Assembly (NCBI RefSeq): GCF_001429545.1
Contig: NZ_LMSP01000006.1
Location: 39,491 to 103,490, forward strand
From: Paenibacillus sp. Soil787
Lineage (GTDB): Bacteria > Bacillota > Bacilli > Paenibacillales > NBRC-103111
DNA length: 64,000 nt
Reading direction: 5' to 3'
The notes under the pieces were generated by a model. It was not told the DNA's origin and ran no database searches. It saw only the letters and a program-made list of their open reading frames with translations. Position 1 is the first letter of the stretch, and each line of letters starts with the position of its first letter. The translations under genes and the position numbers were made by a program. Shown here one piece after another: positions 44,544 through 53,207 of the stretch.

Positions 44544-44578
44544 AAAAGCCCGCCCCGAAATAACTCGGAGCAGGCTTT
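44544..44578 (-). terminator. rho-independent terminator of the sspH operon
   Basis: On the minus strand AAAGCCTGCTCCGA and TCGGGGCGGGCTTT pair (with G-T pairs) and are followed by TTC; it lies 20 bases past the sspH stop. Confidence 0.8.
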
Positions 44579-44596
44579 GCTGTTCTTTCACATCCA

Positions 44597-44779
44597 CTAA
44601 TGGACCTCTTCTAACTCCTGAACCGATACTACCCGAGAATCGGCCGGGTTTTCTTCCGCATGGACTTTGGCAATTGCTTTGCCGGTATCCACACTATCGA
44701 TCCAGACAGGGAGGCCATTTAGCTCGACGTGAATCTTCTCATCAGCGGCTATAATCTCTTGAGCGCGATGAATGTTCAT
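44597..44779 (-). CDS. sspH: small acid-soluble spore protein, H type
   Basis: 60 residues. It starts MNIHRAQEIIAADEKIHVEL, followed by NGLPVWIDSVD, and ends VVSVQELEEV, which matches the SspH pattern (MNxxRAxEI, GxPVxIxxVD, ENP, VxxLEE). Minor spore protein made in the forespore, expected to be sigma-F/G dependent. The ATG overlaps the stop of the upstream 61-residue gene by four bases, so the pair is translationally coupled. It shows that the organism forms endospores. Confidence 0.9.
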   Translation of the reverse strand: MNIHRAQEIIAADEKIHVELNGLPVWIDSVDTGKAIAKVHAEENPADSRVVSVQELEEVH

Positions 44780-44961
44780 GGCTCATCCAATACGGATTCC
44801 GGATGATCCATCGTATCTGTTGTCGAAGATTCGATTAATCCATTGTGCATGGTGACGTTGCCGCCTCCCAAGCCTTCGTTAATCATGCGGTCAATGTCCA
44901 TAAAATGGTCATCTTGCCCTTGATTAACTGTATCTTGGGATGCATTTGAATCTTGTGCCAT
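44776..44961 (-). CDS. small acidic hypothetical protein coupled to sspH
   Basis: 61 residues from the ATG at 44961, which has AAGGAGGG before it; an upstream in-frame start lacks one. It is Asp/Asn/Gln-rich (MAQDSNASQDTVNQGQDDHF), with a short motif DIDRMINEGLGGGNV and an acidic end. Its stop overlaps the sspH start. Co-expression with a spore protein suggests a forespore role. No family recognised. Confidence 0.7.
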   Translation of the reverse strand: MAQDSNASQDTVNQGQDDHFMDIDRMINEGLGGGNVTMHNGLIESSTTDTMDHPESVLDEP

Positions 44962-45121
44962 CCGTGAATCCCTCCTTAGCATAGATTAGCTTCATGGTGA
45001 TCAACTTCGCTTTTAAAGTACCCACTCTCGAGGCCATCTATTCTCTTAAATTCCTACCGTATAAAGCCATTAAATCAAGAGAATACTAGTACAATCACGA
45101 TTACCCAGGAGGAATCACGAG

Positions 45122-45991
45122 ATGCATACAGTTTGGAAAGGCGCTATTAGCTTCGGACTTGTTCATGTGCCTGTGAAAATGTTTTCGGCTACGGAAGATA
45201 AGGATATCTCCATGCGTTACATACATAAAACTTGTATTACACCGCTCTCCTATGTGCGTAAATGCCAGACTTGTGAGAAGGAAGTAGAGTGGGAGGAAAT
45301 TTCCAAGGGATACGAGTATGAACCTGGACGTTTCGTTATTTTTGAGAAGGATGAATTGGAAAATATCTCGGGCGAAGCGAATAAAGAGATCAAGATTCTG
45401 GATTTCGTCAACTTGACAGATATTGATCCGGTTTATTTTCAAAAGACTTACTATCTTGGGCCTGGAGATACTGGCTCTGGCGCCTATCATTTGCTGCTGG
45501 ATTCCATGCGTCAAACCGGCAAAATCGGCATCGCCAAAGTCTCGATCCGTTCCAAAAGCTCACTAGCCGCCATTCGAGTTATCGAAAACTGCCTCGCTAT
45601 GGAAACTATTTTTTACCCGGATGAGATTCGGCCGATTTCGCAAGTTCCCAACCTCCCCGAGAAAGTCACCGTGAACGAGCGTGAAATGGAAATGGCGAAG
45701 ATGCTCATCAGCCAGCTATCGACACCTTTTGAACCCGAAAAATATAAAGATGAGTACCGCGGCCGTTTGTTGGAAGCAATCGAGCATAAAGTGGCTGGAG
45801 AAGAAGTTCAAGCTGCCCCTACGCTGCAGAAAACGAGCGTTATTGATCTCATGGCCGCGCTGCAAGCGAGCCTTGACGCCACGAAACCGACGGATGGAAA
45901 AGTAGCATTAGGTGAGGACGCCAGCGTAACAGAGGTCAAGAAGCCGAAAGCGAAACCGAGAGCCAAAAAAGCGAAAGAACCGGTAACGTGA
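45122..45991 (+). CDS. ku: non-homologous end-joining protein Ku
   Basis: 289 residues. The start MHTVWKGAISFGLVHVPVKM is the Ku signature; the ring domain runs to about 230 with CQTCEKEVEWEEI. The Lys/Ala-rich tail (KKPKAKPRAKKAKEP) is the DNA-binding extension of bacterial Ku. It binds double-strand ends and recruits a ligase; the LigD-type ligase gene lies convergently 400 bases away. GGAGG precedes the ATG. Between it and the sspH operon lies GTATA, 17 bases, GAATACTA (plus strand), a weak forespore-type promoter candidate; Bacillus ku is made in spores. Confidence 0.95.
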   Translation: MHTVWKGAISFGLVHVPVKMFSATEDKDISMRYIHKTCITPLSYVRKCQTCEKEVEWEEISKGYEYEPGRFVIFEKDELENISGEANKEIKILDFVNLTDIDPVYFQKTYYLGPGDTGSGAYHLLLDSMRQTGKIGIAKVSIRSKSSLAAIRVIENCLAMETIFYPDEIRPISQVPNLPEKVTVNEREMEMAKMLISQLSTPFEPEKYKDEYRGRLLEAIEHKVAGEEVQAAPTLQKTSVIDLMAALQASLDATKPTDGKVALGEDASVTEVKKPKAKPRAKKAKEPVT

Positions 45992-46331
45992 ATGTGAATA
46001 AGACACAAAAAAAACTACGACGGACCAATTAACGCACACAGCTAATGATACCAACCGGAAATAGACGTTTAACGGACCTCGATGCCCTTAACTGCCTATT
46101 TGGAGCGATGATTCCGAGCTTACGGACTTCAGCGCCGTTATTCGGTTTCAATCTACCTTATTTTCATCATTTGAAGTAGATTAAGGGCTGTCGAGTCCAT
46201 TAGATTTTCAAATTCAATCTTTTTCGGGGATTAACGTTGCTCCAGTCCTTTAGCTGAGAAAGATGAATCTGAAGTTGATTTTCGCACCCATTTCCTTACT
46301 CAACAGCTGTATGTTGATTGGTCAGTCGTAG
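45992..46331. other. convergent intergenic region, Ku and ligase
   Basis: About 340 bases with no open gene. A stretch at 46050-46240 has internal partial inverted sequences (TTAACGG/CCGTTA; CTACTT/AAGTAGATTAAGG) in the style of Paenibacillus intergenic palindromes, but I find no second copy in the window. Confidence 0.35.
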
Positions 46332-46372
46332 AAAAAAAGCTGATTCTTGATTTTCAAGGATAAGCTTTTTTT
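46332..46372. terminator. bidirectional terminator
   Basis: AAAAAAAGCT...TTCTTGA-TTT-TCAAGGA...AGCTTTTTTT: a long stem with A and T tracts on both sides, serving Ku (plus) and the ligase (minus). Confidence 0.85.
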
Positions 46373-46392
46373 GCATGGTTCTGTTTAATTGA

Positions 46393-47340
46393 CTACATAT
46401 TCTGTGAAAAGGTGCAATCCGCTAGATCCATTTGAACGAAAGCTTGAATGCTGGGGTGCCTCATCGTTCCGTGGGGAGTCCATTCAAGAAATTGTATTTT
46501 CGCCGTTAACTTGGGTTGGATCCAAATGGCTTCTTTGCTCCGTTCAGGCTCGTTTATAAACGGCTTATGTGGTGTCGTCATCGGTTCAACGATCTTCGTC
46601 AATTGACGCCAATCTTCCTTACTTAGTTTCCCTGTTCCGGCGTGACCTATATAGATAAAACGGCCGTCTTTATCGTATAACCCCAGCAAAATTGCGTTTA
46701 CAACTCCCGCCCTGGTCGTTACCCCGCCAATCACAGCAAATAAGTCGCGGAAAATCTTCTTCTTCACCCAACGGCCGTCTTTTCCTCCAATGGCATATGT
46801 ACTCTTGAGGTCCTTACATACAACCCCCTCCATACCGTGCTCCTTCATGACATCGAAGAGTTTGTTTCCGTCCGCAATGTTTTGTGTAATTTGAAATTGG
46901 GGCAATGGGGTAATCACATCTTGGAGTATCTTCTGTCTCTCTGCTAATGGCTTATCCACGACCCACTTGTCATTGTACATGAGGATATCGAAAATCATAT
47001 ATGTAATGGGCGTCTGCGTGACGGCTCGATCTATGCTTTGGCTTTTGCGTAAAGATTCCCTCTTCATAATCTCGTGAAAGGCAGGCTTCTTTTGATCAAA
47101 GGCTATGATTTCCCCGTCTAAAATGACAGAAGAGGCTGAACAGTACGTTTTTATTGCTAGCAGCTCGGGGTACTGCTTGGTACGGTCATTACATCGGCGA
47201 TTCACTAAACGAACGTCATTTCCATCGAAATAGGTTAACATTCTGACGCCGTCCCATTTAATCTGTGCCACCCAATCATCGGATGTTGGAATCGTTTCTG
47301 TGCTGATCGGCTCGAAAGGAAATACAGGCTTAAGTTCCAT
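46393..47340 (-). CDS. ATP-dependent DNA ligase, LigD ligase-domain type
   Basis: 315 residues from the ATG at 47340, which follows AGGGGAG. The nucleotidyl lysine is K28 in AQIKWDGVRM; other ligase motifs are NRRCNDRTKQYPEL, VILDGEIIAFD, YMIFDILM and MEGVVCKD, and an OB fold fills about 200-315. Only the ligase module is present; there is no primase or nuclease domain. With Ku it makes a minimal end-joining set. A hairpin with a T run lies in its leader (47402-47443). Its first 77 codons and leader recur, truncated, at 49137-49439. Confidence 0.93.
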   Translation of the reverse strand: MELKPVFPFEPISTETIPTSDDWVAQIKWDGVRMLTYFDGNDVRLVNRRCNDRTKQYPELLAIKTYCSASSVILDGEIIAFDQKKPAFHEIMKRESLRKSQSIDRAVTQTPITYMIFDILMYNDKWVVDKPLAERQKILQDVITPLPQFQITQNIADGNKLFDVMKEHGMEGVVCKDLKSTYAIGGKDGRWVKKKIFRDLFAVIGGVTTRAGVVNAILLGLYDKDGRFIYIGHAGTGKLSKEDWRQLTKIVEPMTTPHKPFINEPERSKEAIWIQPKLTAKIQFLEWTPHGTMRHPSIQAFVQMDLADCTFSQNM

Positions 47341-47401
47341 GTAGGTCTCCCCTGTTTGATATGTTCTCTTCATTGTTGCCATTATTAAAAAAGAACAAAC
47401 C

Positions 47402-47443
47402 AAAAAACCGCCTTTTCCATAGCTGCAGCTATAAGTAAGACGG
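47402..47443 (-). terminator. terminator-like hairpin in the ligase leader
   Basis: On the minus strand CCGTCTT, ATAGCTGCAGCTAT, AAGGCGG, then TTTTTTGG: a full intrinsic terminator about 60 bases before the ligase start. No gene on that strand precedes it, so attenuation is possible. Confidence 0.65.
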
Positions 47444-47602
47444 CTATTAATGATGAGTTCACCCTGACCCTGTAAAGGACTCAAAATTTATTACCTCCTT
47501 ATAAGCATAAGCCTATACCCGTGACAAATATCCTTCATACGTTATATGATGCATGACTTATGAACAACATAGATAGTCAGTAACCCATAGGGAGTTGGAG
47601 TT

Positions 47603-48946
47603 ATGATCTCAAAAACGGGACTTACGGGGCGTGTGATCTTCAAAGGAGATCCGGGGTATGATGCGGCACGAAAAAATTGGGATCCTCATACGAACAGATT
47701 TCCGAAAGTATTTGTGTTTGCTCAAAGAACTAAAGATGTGGCAAATGCTATAAGATGGGCACGTATAAATAATGTCCCCATTCGTCCAAGAAGTGGAAGA
47801 CATGCATTGGAGACGAATCTGTCACAGGTCAATGGAGGCATTGTTATTGATGTAAGTGAGATGAAGAAAATTCAGCTCAATAGAAAACTCGGAACAGTTG
47901 TTGTGGAGTCAGGCAATCGGGTGGGAAGAATAGTAAACACGCTTGCCCGACAAGGTTTTTTGGCTCCCTTTGGTGACAGCCCTTCCGTTGGGATCGGCGG
48001 AATCACACTCGGCGGGGGAATTGGGCCACTCCAACGGACGACCGGCCTCATCTGCGATAATCTTCTCGGACTCGAAATGGTTGACGCAAAGGGAAAAGTT
48101 ATTCGGGCCAATAAGAAAAGCCATAGTGATCTTCTATGGGCTTCCCGCGGGGGTGGCGGTGGAAACTTTGGCGTATATACGAAATACAAATTTAAAGTGC
48201 GGCGCGCTCCGCAAAATGCTACTGTTTTTAAAATTACTTGGCCTTGGAATCAGTTTGAAGAGCTAGTCAAAGTATGGCAACGATGGGCTCCTTTTGTAAG
48301 TACAAAACTGGGCAGCGAGTTATCGGTTGGGCCCAAAAAAGGCGGCAATGTCAGTATGTTAGGGCTGTATCTTGGATCTAAAAAGGAGGCTCTCCGACTA
48401 TTAGAACCTATTACGAGCATCGGTACTCCGACAAAAGATATTCGATTGCTTCCCTATACGAAAGTCGTCAAATTTATGCTAGCTCCCGATCCAGTGCTTA
48501 CCCAAAAGTTCAGCAATCAATTCTCCAGCGGTTTCGGGAGGCGCCCTTTCCCGGACAAAGCGTTTAAAGCGATGCGCGAGTTTTTAGAAAAGGCAGAGGG
48601 GAATACGCCTGCTGGGTTCTATTTCCTCAATTGGGGCGGTGCTGTGAGCCGTGTCTCACCTAGAGCTACCGCGTTTTATTGGCGGAAAGCAGATTACTAT
48701 GTTGAATGGAATAGCTCATGGGTTAAACAATCAAATGCCGCTAAAAACATTGCCTTAGCTCGGGAAACACGCCGGAAGTTACAGCCGTATATTGTAGGTT
48801 CCTACATTAACGTACCAGATCAAGGGATTAAAAACTCCGGCTCAGTTTACTATGGCAAGAACTATGAAAGATTACGGAGAGTAAAGGCTAAGTATGACCC
48901 TAAGAATGTGTTTAATAATCCGCAAAGTATTCCTCCAGCGAAGTGA
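47603..48946 (+). CDS. FAD-linked oxidase, berberine-bridge-enzyme-like
   Basis: 447 residues. FAD-binding PCMH domain in the first 210 residues: PIRPRSGRHALE with the His that bonds covalently to FAD near residue 66, and SVGIGGITLGGGIGPL. The second covalent anchor of this family, the Cys of the G-x-C-P motif, is Ser here (FGDSPSVGIGG), so flavin should be held by His alone. The C-terminus KYDPKNVFNNPQSI is the usual BBE end. It oxidises an alcohol, sugar or other substrate with oxygen. GGGAG precedes the ATG. The gene is bracketed by 298-base direct repeats. No signal peptide. Confidence 0.87.
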   Translation: MISKTGLTGRVIFKGDPGYDAARKNWDPHTNRFPKVFVFAQRTKDVANAIRWARINNVPIRPRSGRHALETNLSQVNGGIVIDVSEMKKIQLNRKLGTVVVESGNRVGRIVNTLARQGFLAPFGDSPSVGIGGITLGGGIGPLQRTTGLICDNLLGLEMVDAKGKVIRANKKSHSDLLWASRGGGGGNFGVYTKYKFKVRRAPQNATVFKITWPWNQFEELVKVWQRWAPFVSTKLGSELSVGPKKGGNVSMLGLYLGSKKEALRLLEPITSIGTPTKDIRLLPYTKVVKFMLAPDPVLTQKFSNQFSSGFGRRPFPDKAFKAMREFLEKAEGNTPAGFYFLNWGGAVSRVSPRATAFYWRKADYYVEWNSSWVKQSNAAKNIALARETRRKLQPYIVGSYINVPDQGIKNSGSVYYGKNYERLRRVKAKYDPKNVFNNPQSIPPAK

Positions 48947-49056
48947 TTGCTTTAACTAGCAGCAAGCAGTACGCCTCCCATCCATAAACAGTAGCCAAAG
49001 TATCCATTGTTCTGAGGTGTCCTGAGAGAGGATGGGTGGCTAACTGACAATAAACA

Positions 49057-49100
49057 AAAGCCAGTCCAAACACAAACATAATGTGTTAGACTGGCTTTTT
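49057..49100 (+). terminator. rho-independent terminator after the FAD oxidase
   Basis: AAAGCCAGTC...CACA/TGTG...GACTGGCTTTTTA: stem plus T run, about 110 bases past the stop. Confidence 0.85.
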
Positions 49101-49136
49101 ATTTGATTACTGCACATAAATAAACATTAGTACAAC

Positions 49137-49370
49137 TTATGAACCATCTAAGATGACAGAAGAAGCCGAACAGTATGTTTTTATTGCTAGCAGCTCGGGG
49201 TACTGTTTCGTACGGTCATTACATCGGCGATTCACTAAACGAACGTCGTTTCCATCGAAATAGGTTAACATTCTAACGCCGTCCCATTTAATCTGTGCCA
49301 CCCAATCATCGGATGCTGGAATCGTTTCTGTGCTGATCGGCTCGAAAGGAAATACGGGCTTAAGTTCCAT
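49137..49370 (-). pseudogene. truncated copy of the LigD-type ligase gene
   Basis: 77 codons identical or nearly so to the N-terminus of the ligase at 46393-47340, including the adenylation motif QIKWDGVRM, and ending in a stop right after VILDG. The ribosome site and part of the leader are copied too: the duplicated DNA is about 298 bases (49142-49439 against 47114-47411), with only scattered differences. It cannot be an active ligase, because it lacks motifs III to V and the OB fold. It lies 1.8 kb from the parent, same strand, on the other side of the FAD-oxidase gene. Confidence 0.9.
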
Positions 49371-49564
49371 GTGGGTCTCCCCTGTTTGATATGTTCTCTT
49401 CATTGTTGCCATTATTAAAAAAGAACAACCCAAAAAGTCCTCTTCCATCTCTAATTTGCCTTTATAATTCACACACAAATGGATGTATCCCATCGTTTAT
49501 ATGTCCAATCCTCTTGATCATAGATTCATAGAATATCAATATAATGATTAGAGGAGGAACATGA

Positions 49565-49969
49565 ATGGCATGTAAATGCAGCACACCCAAAGCAGCACGT
49601 AGAAACAAAATCTTTACTATCAAAAAAATTGATATGGCCACTTTGACTAGAATGAAGGTAACTCGGGTTAATCAAGCAACTCAAACGATTGACGGGTCCG
49701 CTCCATGTGGTTCACGGTTTGTCATTGCGAGAGTGAATGGTTCAGTTGCTACAACAATTACACTTATTCAAAATGTTGGAAGCTGTGAGTTTACCGTATT
49801 TTGCGTTACTAGGAACGGAACCGTCATTTCGGGTACTGAATTTACTTTCGCACCTCGGACGTTTATCACAAAATATGTGGCACCTGCCGGAACATATAAT
49901 GTCGTTGTGCAATGCCGAGTCGTATTTGATGCACCAGGTCCTTGTTTAGTTCGTACTTCTTTAACCTAA
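49565..49969 (+). CDS. Cys-rich beta-type protein of unknown function
   Basis: 134 residues, GAGGAGG before the ATG. N-terminal CxC (MACKCSTPKAARRNK) followed by a region dominated by Val/Thr/Ile/Gly strands with further Cys (SAPCGSRF, GSCEFTVFC, VVQCRVVF, GPCLV). No signal peptide. The makeup, an N-terminal Cys connector plus a jelly-roll-like strand pattern, resembles the DUF3992 subunits of spore appendages (Ena), but I cannot confirm this from sequence alone. It stands alone with its own terminator. Other options are a coat or exosporium protein. Confidence 0.5.
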   Translation: MACKCSTPKAARRNKIFTIKKIDMATLTRMKVTRVNQATQTIDGSAPCGSRFVIARVNGSVATTITLIQNVGSCEFTVFCVTRNGTVISGTEFTFAPRTFITKYVAPAGTYNVVVQCRVVFDAPGPCLVRTSLT

Positions 49970-49990
49970 TAAAATAATTCATTAGTATTC

Positions 49991-50032
49991 AAACCTTCTT
50001 AATCACTAAAGTGTGGTGTTGAAGGTTTTTTC
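49991..50032 (+). terminator. rho-independent terminator
   Basis: AACCTTC...CAC-TAAA-GTG...GAAGGTTTTTTC, downstream of the Cys-rich protein. Confidence 0.75.
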
Positions 50033-50077
50033 TATATTTGAATGAAAATCCTTAACCTGTTTTGGCTTTTGCACATC

Positions 50078-50097
50078 ATATAATTAAGTAATTATAT
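50078..50097. promoter_or_regulatory. candidate ArsR operator
   Basis: ATATAATTA-AG-TAATTATAT is a perfect inverted repeat with a two-base centre, the spacing of ArsR/SmtB operators. It overlaps a possible promoter TTGCAC-17-TTATAT and precedes TTGACA-17-GAAAAT, all ahead of arsR. Confidence 0.5.
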
Positions 50098-50179
50098 AAG
50101 CATTGACAATTGAAATAGAAATTGAGAAAATGACGAAGAAATCTCTTGTACTTTACGCCTTACGAAGGAGCGTGCAGCT

Positions 50180-50503
50180 TTGGTTGAAATAGATAAAGTC
50201 GCGGATGTTTGCAAGCTGTTGGGGGATAAAATGCGGCTCACGATTCTTTCGCTTCTTAAGGAACGCGAGCTTTGCGTGTGCGAAATCGTCGAAATCATGA
50301 ATACCAGCCAGCCGAATGTGAGCCAACATATGCGGAAATTAAAGGACGGCGGCTTGGTTAAGGAAGCCAAGAAGGGGCAATGGGTATATTACTCGTTAAG
50401 TATTGACGATAAGCCTTATTTGCACGAATTATTTCAACACTTGCCTGCACAAAAAGAAAAGGTAGATCTCATGTCTTGCGAGCAGCTCGATTGCTGCGAC
50501 TAG
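50180..50503 (+). CDS. arsR: arsenic-responsive repressor ArsR
   Basis: 107 residues from a TTG start with GAAGGAG nine bases before. Winged helix with the As(III) site ELCVCEIVEI (CxC in the recognition helix region) and SQPNVSQHMRKLKDGGLV. A C-terminal Cys pair (LDCCD) could add a further metal contact. It represses its own operon until arsenite binds. The four genes that follow are on the same strand with short gaps. Confidence 0.95.
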   Translation: MVEIDKVADVCKLLGDKMRLTILSLLKERELCVCEIVEIMNTSQPNVSQHMRKLKDGGLVKEAKKGQWVYYSLSIDDKPYLHELFQHLPAQKEKVDLMSCEQLDCCD

Positions 50504-50541
50504 CAGATGAGCTTATTATTTAGGAGGTTTAAGAAGAACGT

Positions 50542-51834
50542 ATGGTTTATTTAGCAGTTATCATCTTTTTACTTACGCTGACCTTCGTCATTTGGCAGCC
50601 AAAAGGGTTGAATATTGGATGGTCCGCATCCGCAGGTGCCATTGTTGCACTGCTCTTTCAGGTTGTATCTTTGAATGATGTTGTCACTGTGACTGGCATT
50701 GTGTGGAATGCGACTTTGACTTTTGTCGCCATTATTCTGATTTCCCTCATCTTGGACAACATTGGATTCTTTGAATGGTCTGCCCTTCATATGGCACGAA
50801 TTGCCAAAGGGAACGGGAAAGTTATGTTCGTCTATGTCATCCTGCTCGGGGCCGCTGTCGCTGCACTATTCTCCAATGATGGCGCCGCGCTAATTCTAAC
50901 GCCAATTGTTCTAGCGATGGTTCGTGCCTTGAAATTTCCAGATAAAATGATTCTGCCGTTCATTATGGCCAGTGGTTTTATTGCAGATACGACATCCTTT
51001 CCTTTCGTTGTGAGCAACTTGGTGAACATCGTATCGGCTGACTTTTTCGGTATTGATTTTGTCACCTATGCTAGCCGAATGTTCGTTACAAGTCTTTTCT
51101 CATTAGCTGCAAGTTTGCTGGTGCTGTTCCTTTATTTTAGAAAAGACATTCCTCAAAACTATGATGTCACTCAGCTTAAGCGTCCTTCTGATGCGATTAA
51201 GGATATTCAGCTTTTCCGATTATCTTGGGTCATTCTTGGGATCCTTTTAGCTGCTTACCTAATCAGTGGGTTTATTAAAATTCCTGTTTCCATCATAGCC
51301 GGGGTCGCTGCACTAAACTTCATTCTGATTGCCCGATCGAGCAAGGTGATCGAAACCAAAAAAATCATCAAAGATGCGCCATGGGCTGTCGTGATTTTTT
51401 CAATCGGCATGTACGTAGTTGTTTATGGATTAAAGAATGCTGGCTTAACCAATGCTCTTGGAGAACTAATTGACACCATTTCAAGACAAGGCTTGTTCGC
51501 TGCCACCGTAGGGATGGGATTCCTGGCCGCTATCCTTTCCTCGGTTATGAATAACATGCCGACCGTTATGATTGATGCGCTAGCGATCAAGGGCACTCAA
51601 ACGGAGGGAATCATTCGTGAAGCTCTCATCTATGCCAATGTCATCGGCTCCGATTTAGGGCCCAAAATTACCCCAATCGGCTCGCTGGCAACTTTATTAT
51701 GGCTCCATGTCCTATCCAAAAAAGGTGTAAAAATCACCTGGGGGTACTATTTTAAAATAGGCATCATCCTTACGATCCCAACATTGTTAATCACGTTAAT
51801 TGGTCTGTACCTATGGTTAAACGTAGTTTCATAA
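50542..51834 (+). CDS. arsB: arsenite/antimonite efflux permease ArsB
   Basis: 430 residues, about 11-12 membrane helices of the ArsB/NhaD ion-transporter fold. Motifs: [55 protein letters not shown] and [20 protein letters not shown]. It expels arsenite. AGGAGG lies 14 bases before the ATG, a little far. It lies 38 bases after arsR. Confidence 0.95.
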   Translation: MVYLAVIIFLLTLTFVIWQPKGLNIGWSASAGAIVALLFQVVSLNDVVTVTGIVWNATLTFVAIILISLILDNIGFFEWSALHMARIAKGNGKVMFVYVILLGAAVAALFSNDGAALILTPIVLAMVRALKFPDKMILPFIMASGFIADTTSFPFVVSNLVNIVSADFFGIDFVTYASRMFVTSLFSLAASLLVLFLYFRKDIPQNYDVTQLKRPSDAIKDIQLFRLSWVILGILLAAYLISGFIKIPVSIIAGVAALNFILIARSSKVIETKKIIKDAPWAVVIFSIGMYVVVYGLKNAGLTNALGELIDTISRQGLFAATVGMGFLAAILSSVMNNMPTVMIDALAIKGTQTEGIIREALIYANVIGSDLGPKITPIGSLATLLWLHVLSKKGVKITWGYYFKIGIILTIPTLLITLIGLYLWLNVVS

Positions 51835-51858
51835 TCAACCTTTAAGGAGATGTTCATT

Positions 51859-52281
51859 ATGGACAAAAAGATCGTATATTTTCTTTGCACAGGAAATTCT
51901 TGCCGGAGTCAAATCGCAGATGGTTATTTGAAGGCTTTGGGAAGTGACAAATATGAAGTGAAGAGTGCCGGTCTGGAGGCCCACGGTCTAAACCCCAGAG
52001 CGGTTGCCACGATGAAAGACGATGGCATTGATATCTCTACTCATACCTCTGATGTGATTGACCCTGAGATTTTGAGTCAAGCGGATTACATTATTACATT
52101 GTGCGGTCATGCGAATGACAACTGTCCTGTTGTACGTAATGATCAAGCCGAAAGATGGCACTGGGGCTTCGATGATCCGGCCAAGGCTACGGGAACAGAA
52201 GAAGAAATTACAGCCAAATTCCGCGAGGTTCGCGATGCCATTAAAGCTCGTATCACGCAGTTTGTAAAAGAAGGTAACTAA
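51859..52281 (+). CDS. arsC: thioredoxin-dependent arsenate reductase ArsC
   Basis: 140 residues of the low-molecular-weight phosphatase fold. Catalytic loop [15 protein letters not shown] gives Cys10, Cys15 and Arg16; the redox Cys pair lies near 82 and 89 ([11 protein letters not shown]). It turns arsenate into arsenite for ArsB. I start at the ATG of MDKKIVYF, nine bases after AAGGAG; an ATG nine bases earlier is too close to that site. It follows arsB by 25 bases. Confidence 0.95.
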   Translation: MDKKIVYFLCTGNSCRSQIADGYLKALGSDKYEVKSAGLEAHGLNPRAVATMKDDGIDISTHTSDVIDPEILSQADYIITLCGHANDNCPVVRNDQAERWHWGFDDPAKATGTEEEITAKFREVRDAIKARITQFVKEGN

Positions 52282-52282
52282 G

Positions 52283-52756
52283 ATGATCAAAAGAATGCAT
52301 GTCGCGGTGAATTGTACCGATCTTCACAAGTCGTTAGATTTTTACCGTGCTTTCTTCGGCGCTGAGCCAACGAAAGTCAAAAATAATTATGCGAAATTCG
52401 AGCTCGATAGTCCCGCTCTTCACTTCTCTTTGAATGTCAGACCGTTTGAGAAAAACGGTGTACTCAATCATTTGGGATTCCAAGTAGATAACACGGAAGA
52501 CGTCCTGCAGATGGGTGAGCGTTTGAGACAAAGCGGCCTTCTGCTCACTGACGAAATGAACACGACCTGCTGTTACGCGGTCCAAGATAAGGTTTGGGTA
52601 TATGATCCCGACGGTAACGCTTGGGAAATCTTTTATACCAAGGAAGATTCCGAATTTGAATCCGCGGGGGAGCCGTTAGATGCCTCATTATGCTGCGCAC
52701 CACCGTCCGTACCTGTAAAGGCAACCATTGCATTTACGCCATTTAAGAAAAAATAA
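52283..52756 (+). CDS. arsI: C-As lyase ArsI (VOC family)
   Basis: 157 residues. The vicinal-oxygen-chelate metal site is RMHVAVNCTDL (His), NHLGFQVDN (His) and AWEIFYTK (Glu). The trivalent organoarsenical-binding Cys pair is in MNTTCCYAVQDKVWV near residues 95-96, as in known ArsI. It cleaves methylarsenite to arsenite. One base separates it from arsC. A CC near the C-terminus (SLCCAPP) is another potential thiol site. CadI is the near relative; the Cys pair and ars operon favour ArsI. Confidence 0.92.
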   Translation: MIKRMHVAVNCTDLHKSLDFYRAFFGAEPTKVKNNYAKFELDSPALHFSLNVRPFEKNGVLNHLGFQVDNTEDVLQMGERLRQSGLLLTDEMNTTCCYAVQDKVWVYDPDGNAWEIFYTKEDSEFESAGEPLDASLCCAPPSVPVKATIAFTPFKKK

Positions 52757-52768
52757 GGAGGCGCATCC

Positions 52769-53203
52769 ATGCCCAAAAATTATCAAGCCTTAATCGAAGA
52801 TAAAATCTTCTTTGGCGGTGCTTCTGACGTTGAAGACATGGTCAAGAACGAGAACGTTGAAGTGATTGTTGATCTACGTGGAGAAGCCGCCGAGTGTGCT
52901 TTCCCAGCTGGTAACGTCGAATGGATTCAAGTTCCCCTTGGAGACAACGCAGAGGGACCACAGGATCAGCTTTTCCAGCAAGCAATTGATCATGTTGTAG
53001 AGGCTTATAACAGTGGCAAAAAGGTTGGTTTTCACTGTGGCGGCGGCAAAGGCCGCACCGGTGCTGTGGCTATTGGGACTTTGATCACATTAGGCAAAAG
53101 CCAGACCATCGAAGAAGCGGAGAAACTCGCTCAAAGCATTCGACCTGTTGTGAATGTTAGAGCCCCTCAACGCGAGGCTCTTGAGAAATTATTTAAAAGA
53201 TAA
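52769..53203 (+). CDS. CX5R protein-tyrosine/dual-specificity phosphatase in the ars operon
   Basis: 144 residues. The active-site loop GFHCGGGKGRTGAVAIG (HCx5R) near residue 90 and VIVDLRGEAAE near 35 mark a cysteine-dependent phosphatase of the DSP class. GGAGG lies before the ATG, 12 bases after arsI, and a strong terminator follows, so it is the last gene of the ars operon. Arsenate mimics phosphate and ArsC has the same loop type, so a role with arsenate is possible, but nothing in the sequence shows this. Confidence 0.85.
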   Translation: MPKNYQALIEDKIFFGGASDVEDMVKNENVEVIVDLRGEAAECAFPAGNVEWIQVPLGDNAEGPQDQLFQQAIDHVVEAYNSGKKVGFHCGGGKGRTGAVAIGTLITLGKSQTIEEAEKLAQSIRPVVNVRAPQREALEKLFKR

Positions 53204-53207
53204 ACTA

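Noticed and set aside
49137..49370. Second functional DNA ligase
   Set aside because: It ends after 77 codons and lacks most catalytic motifs.
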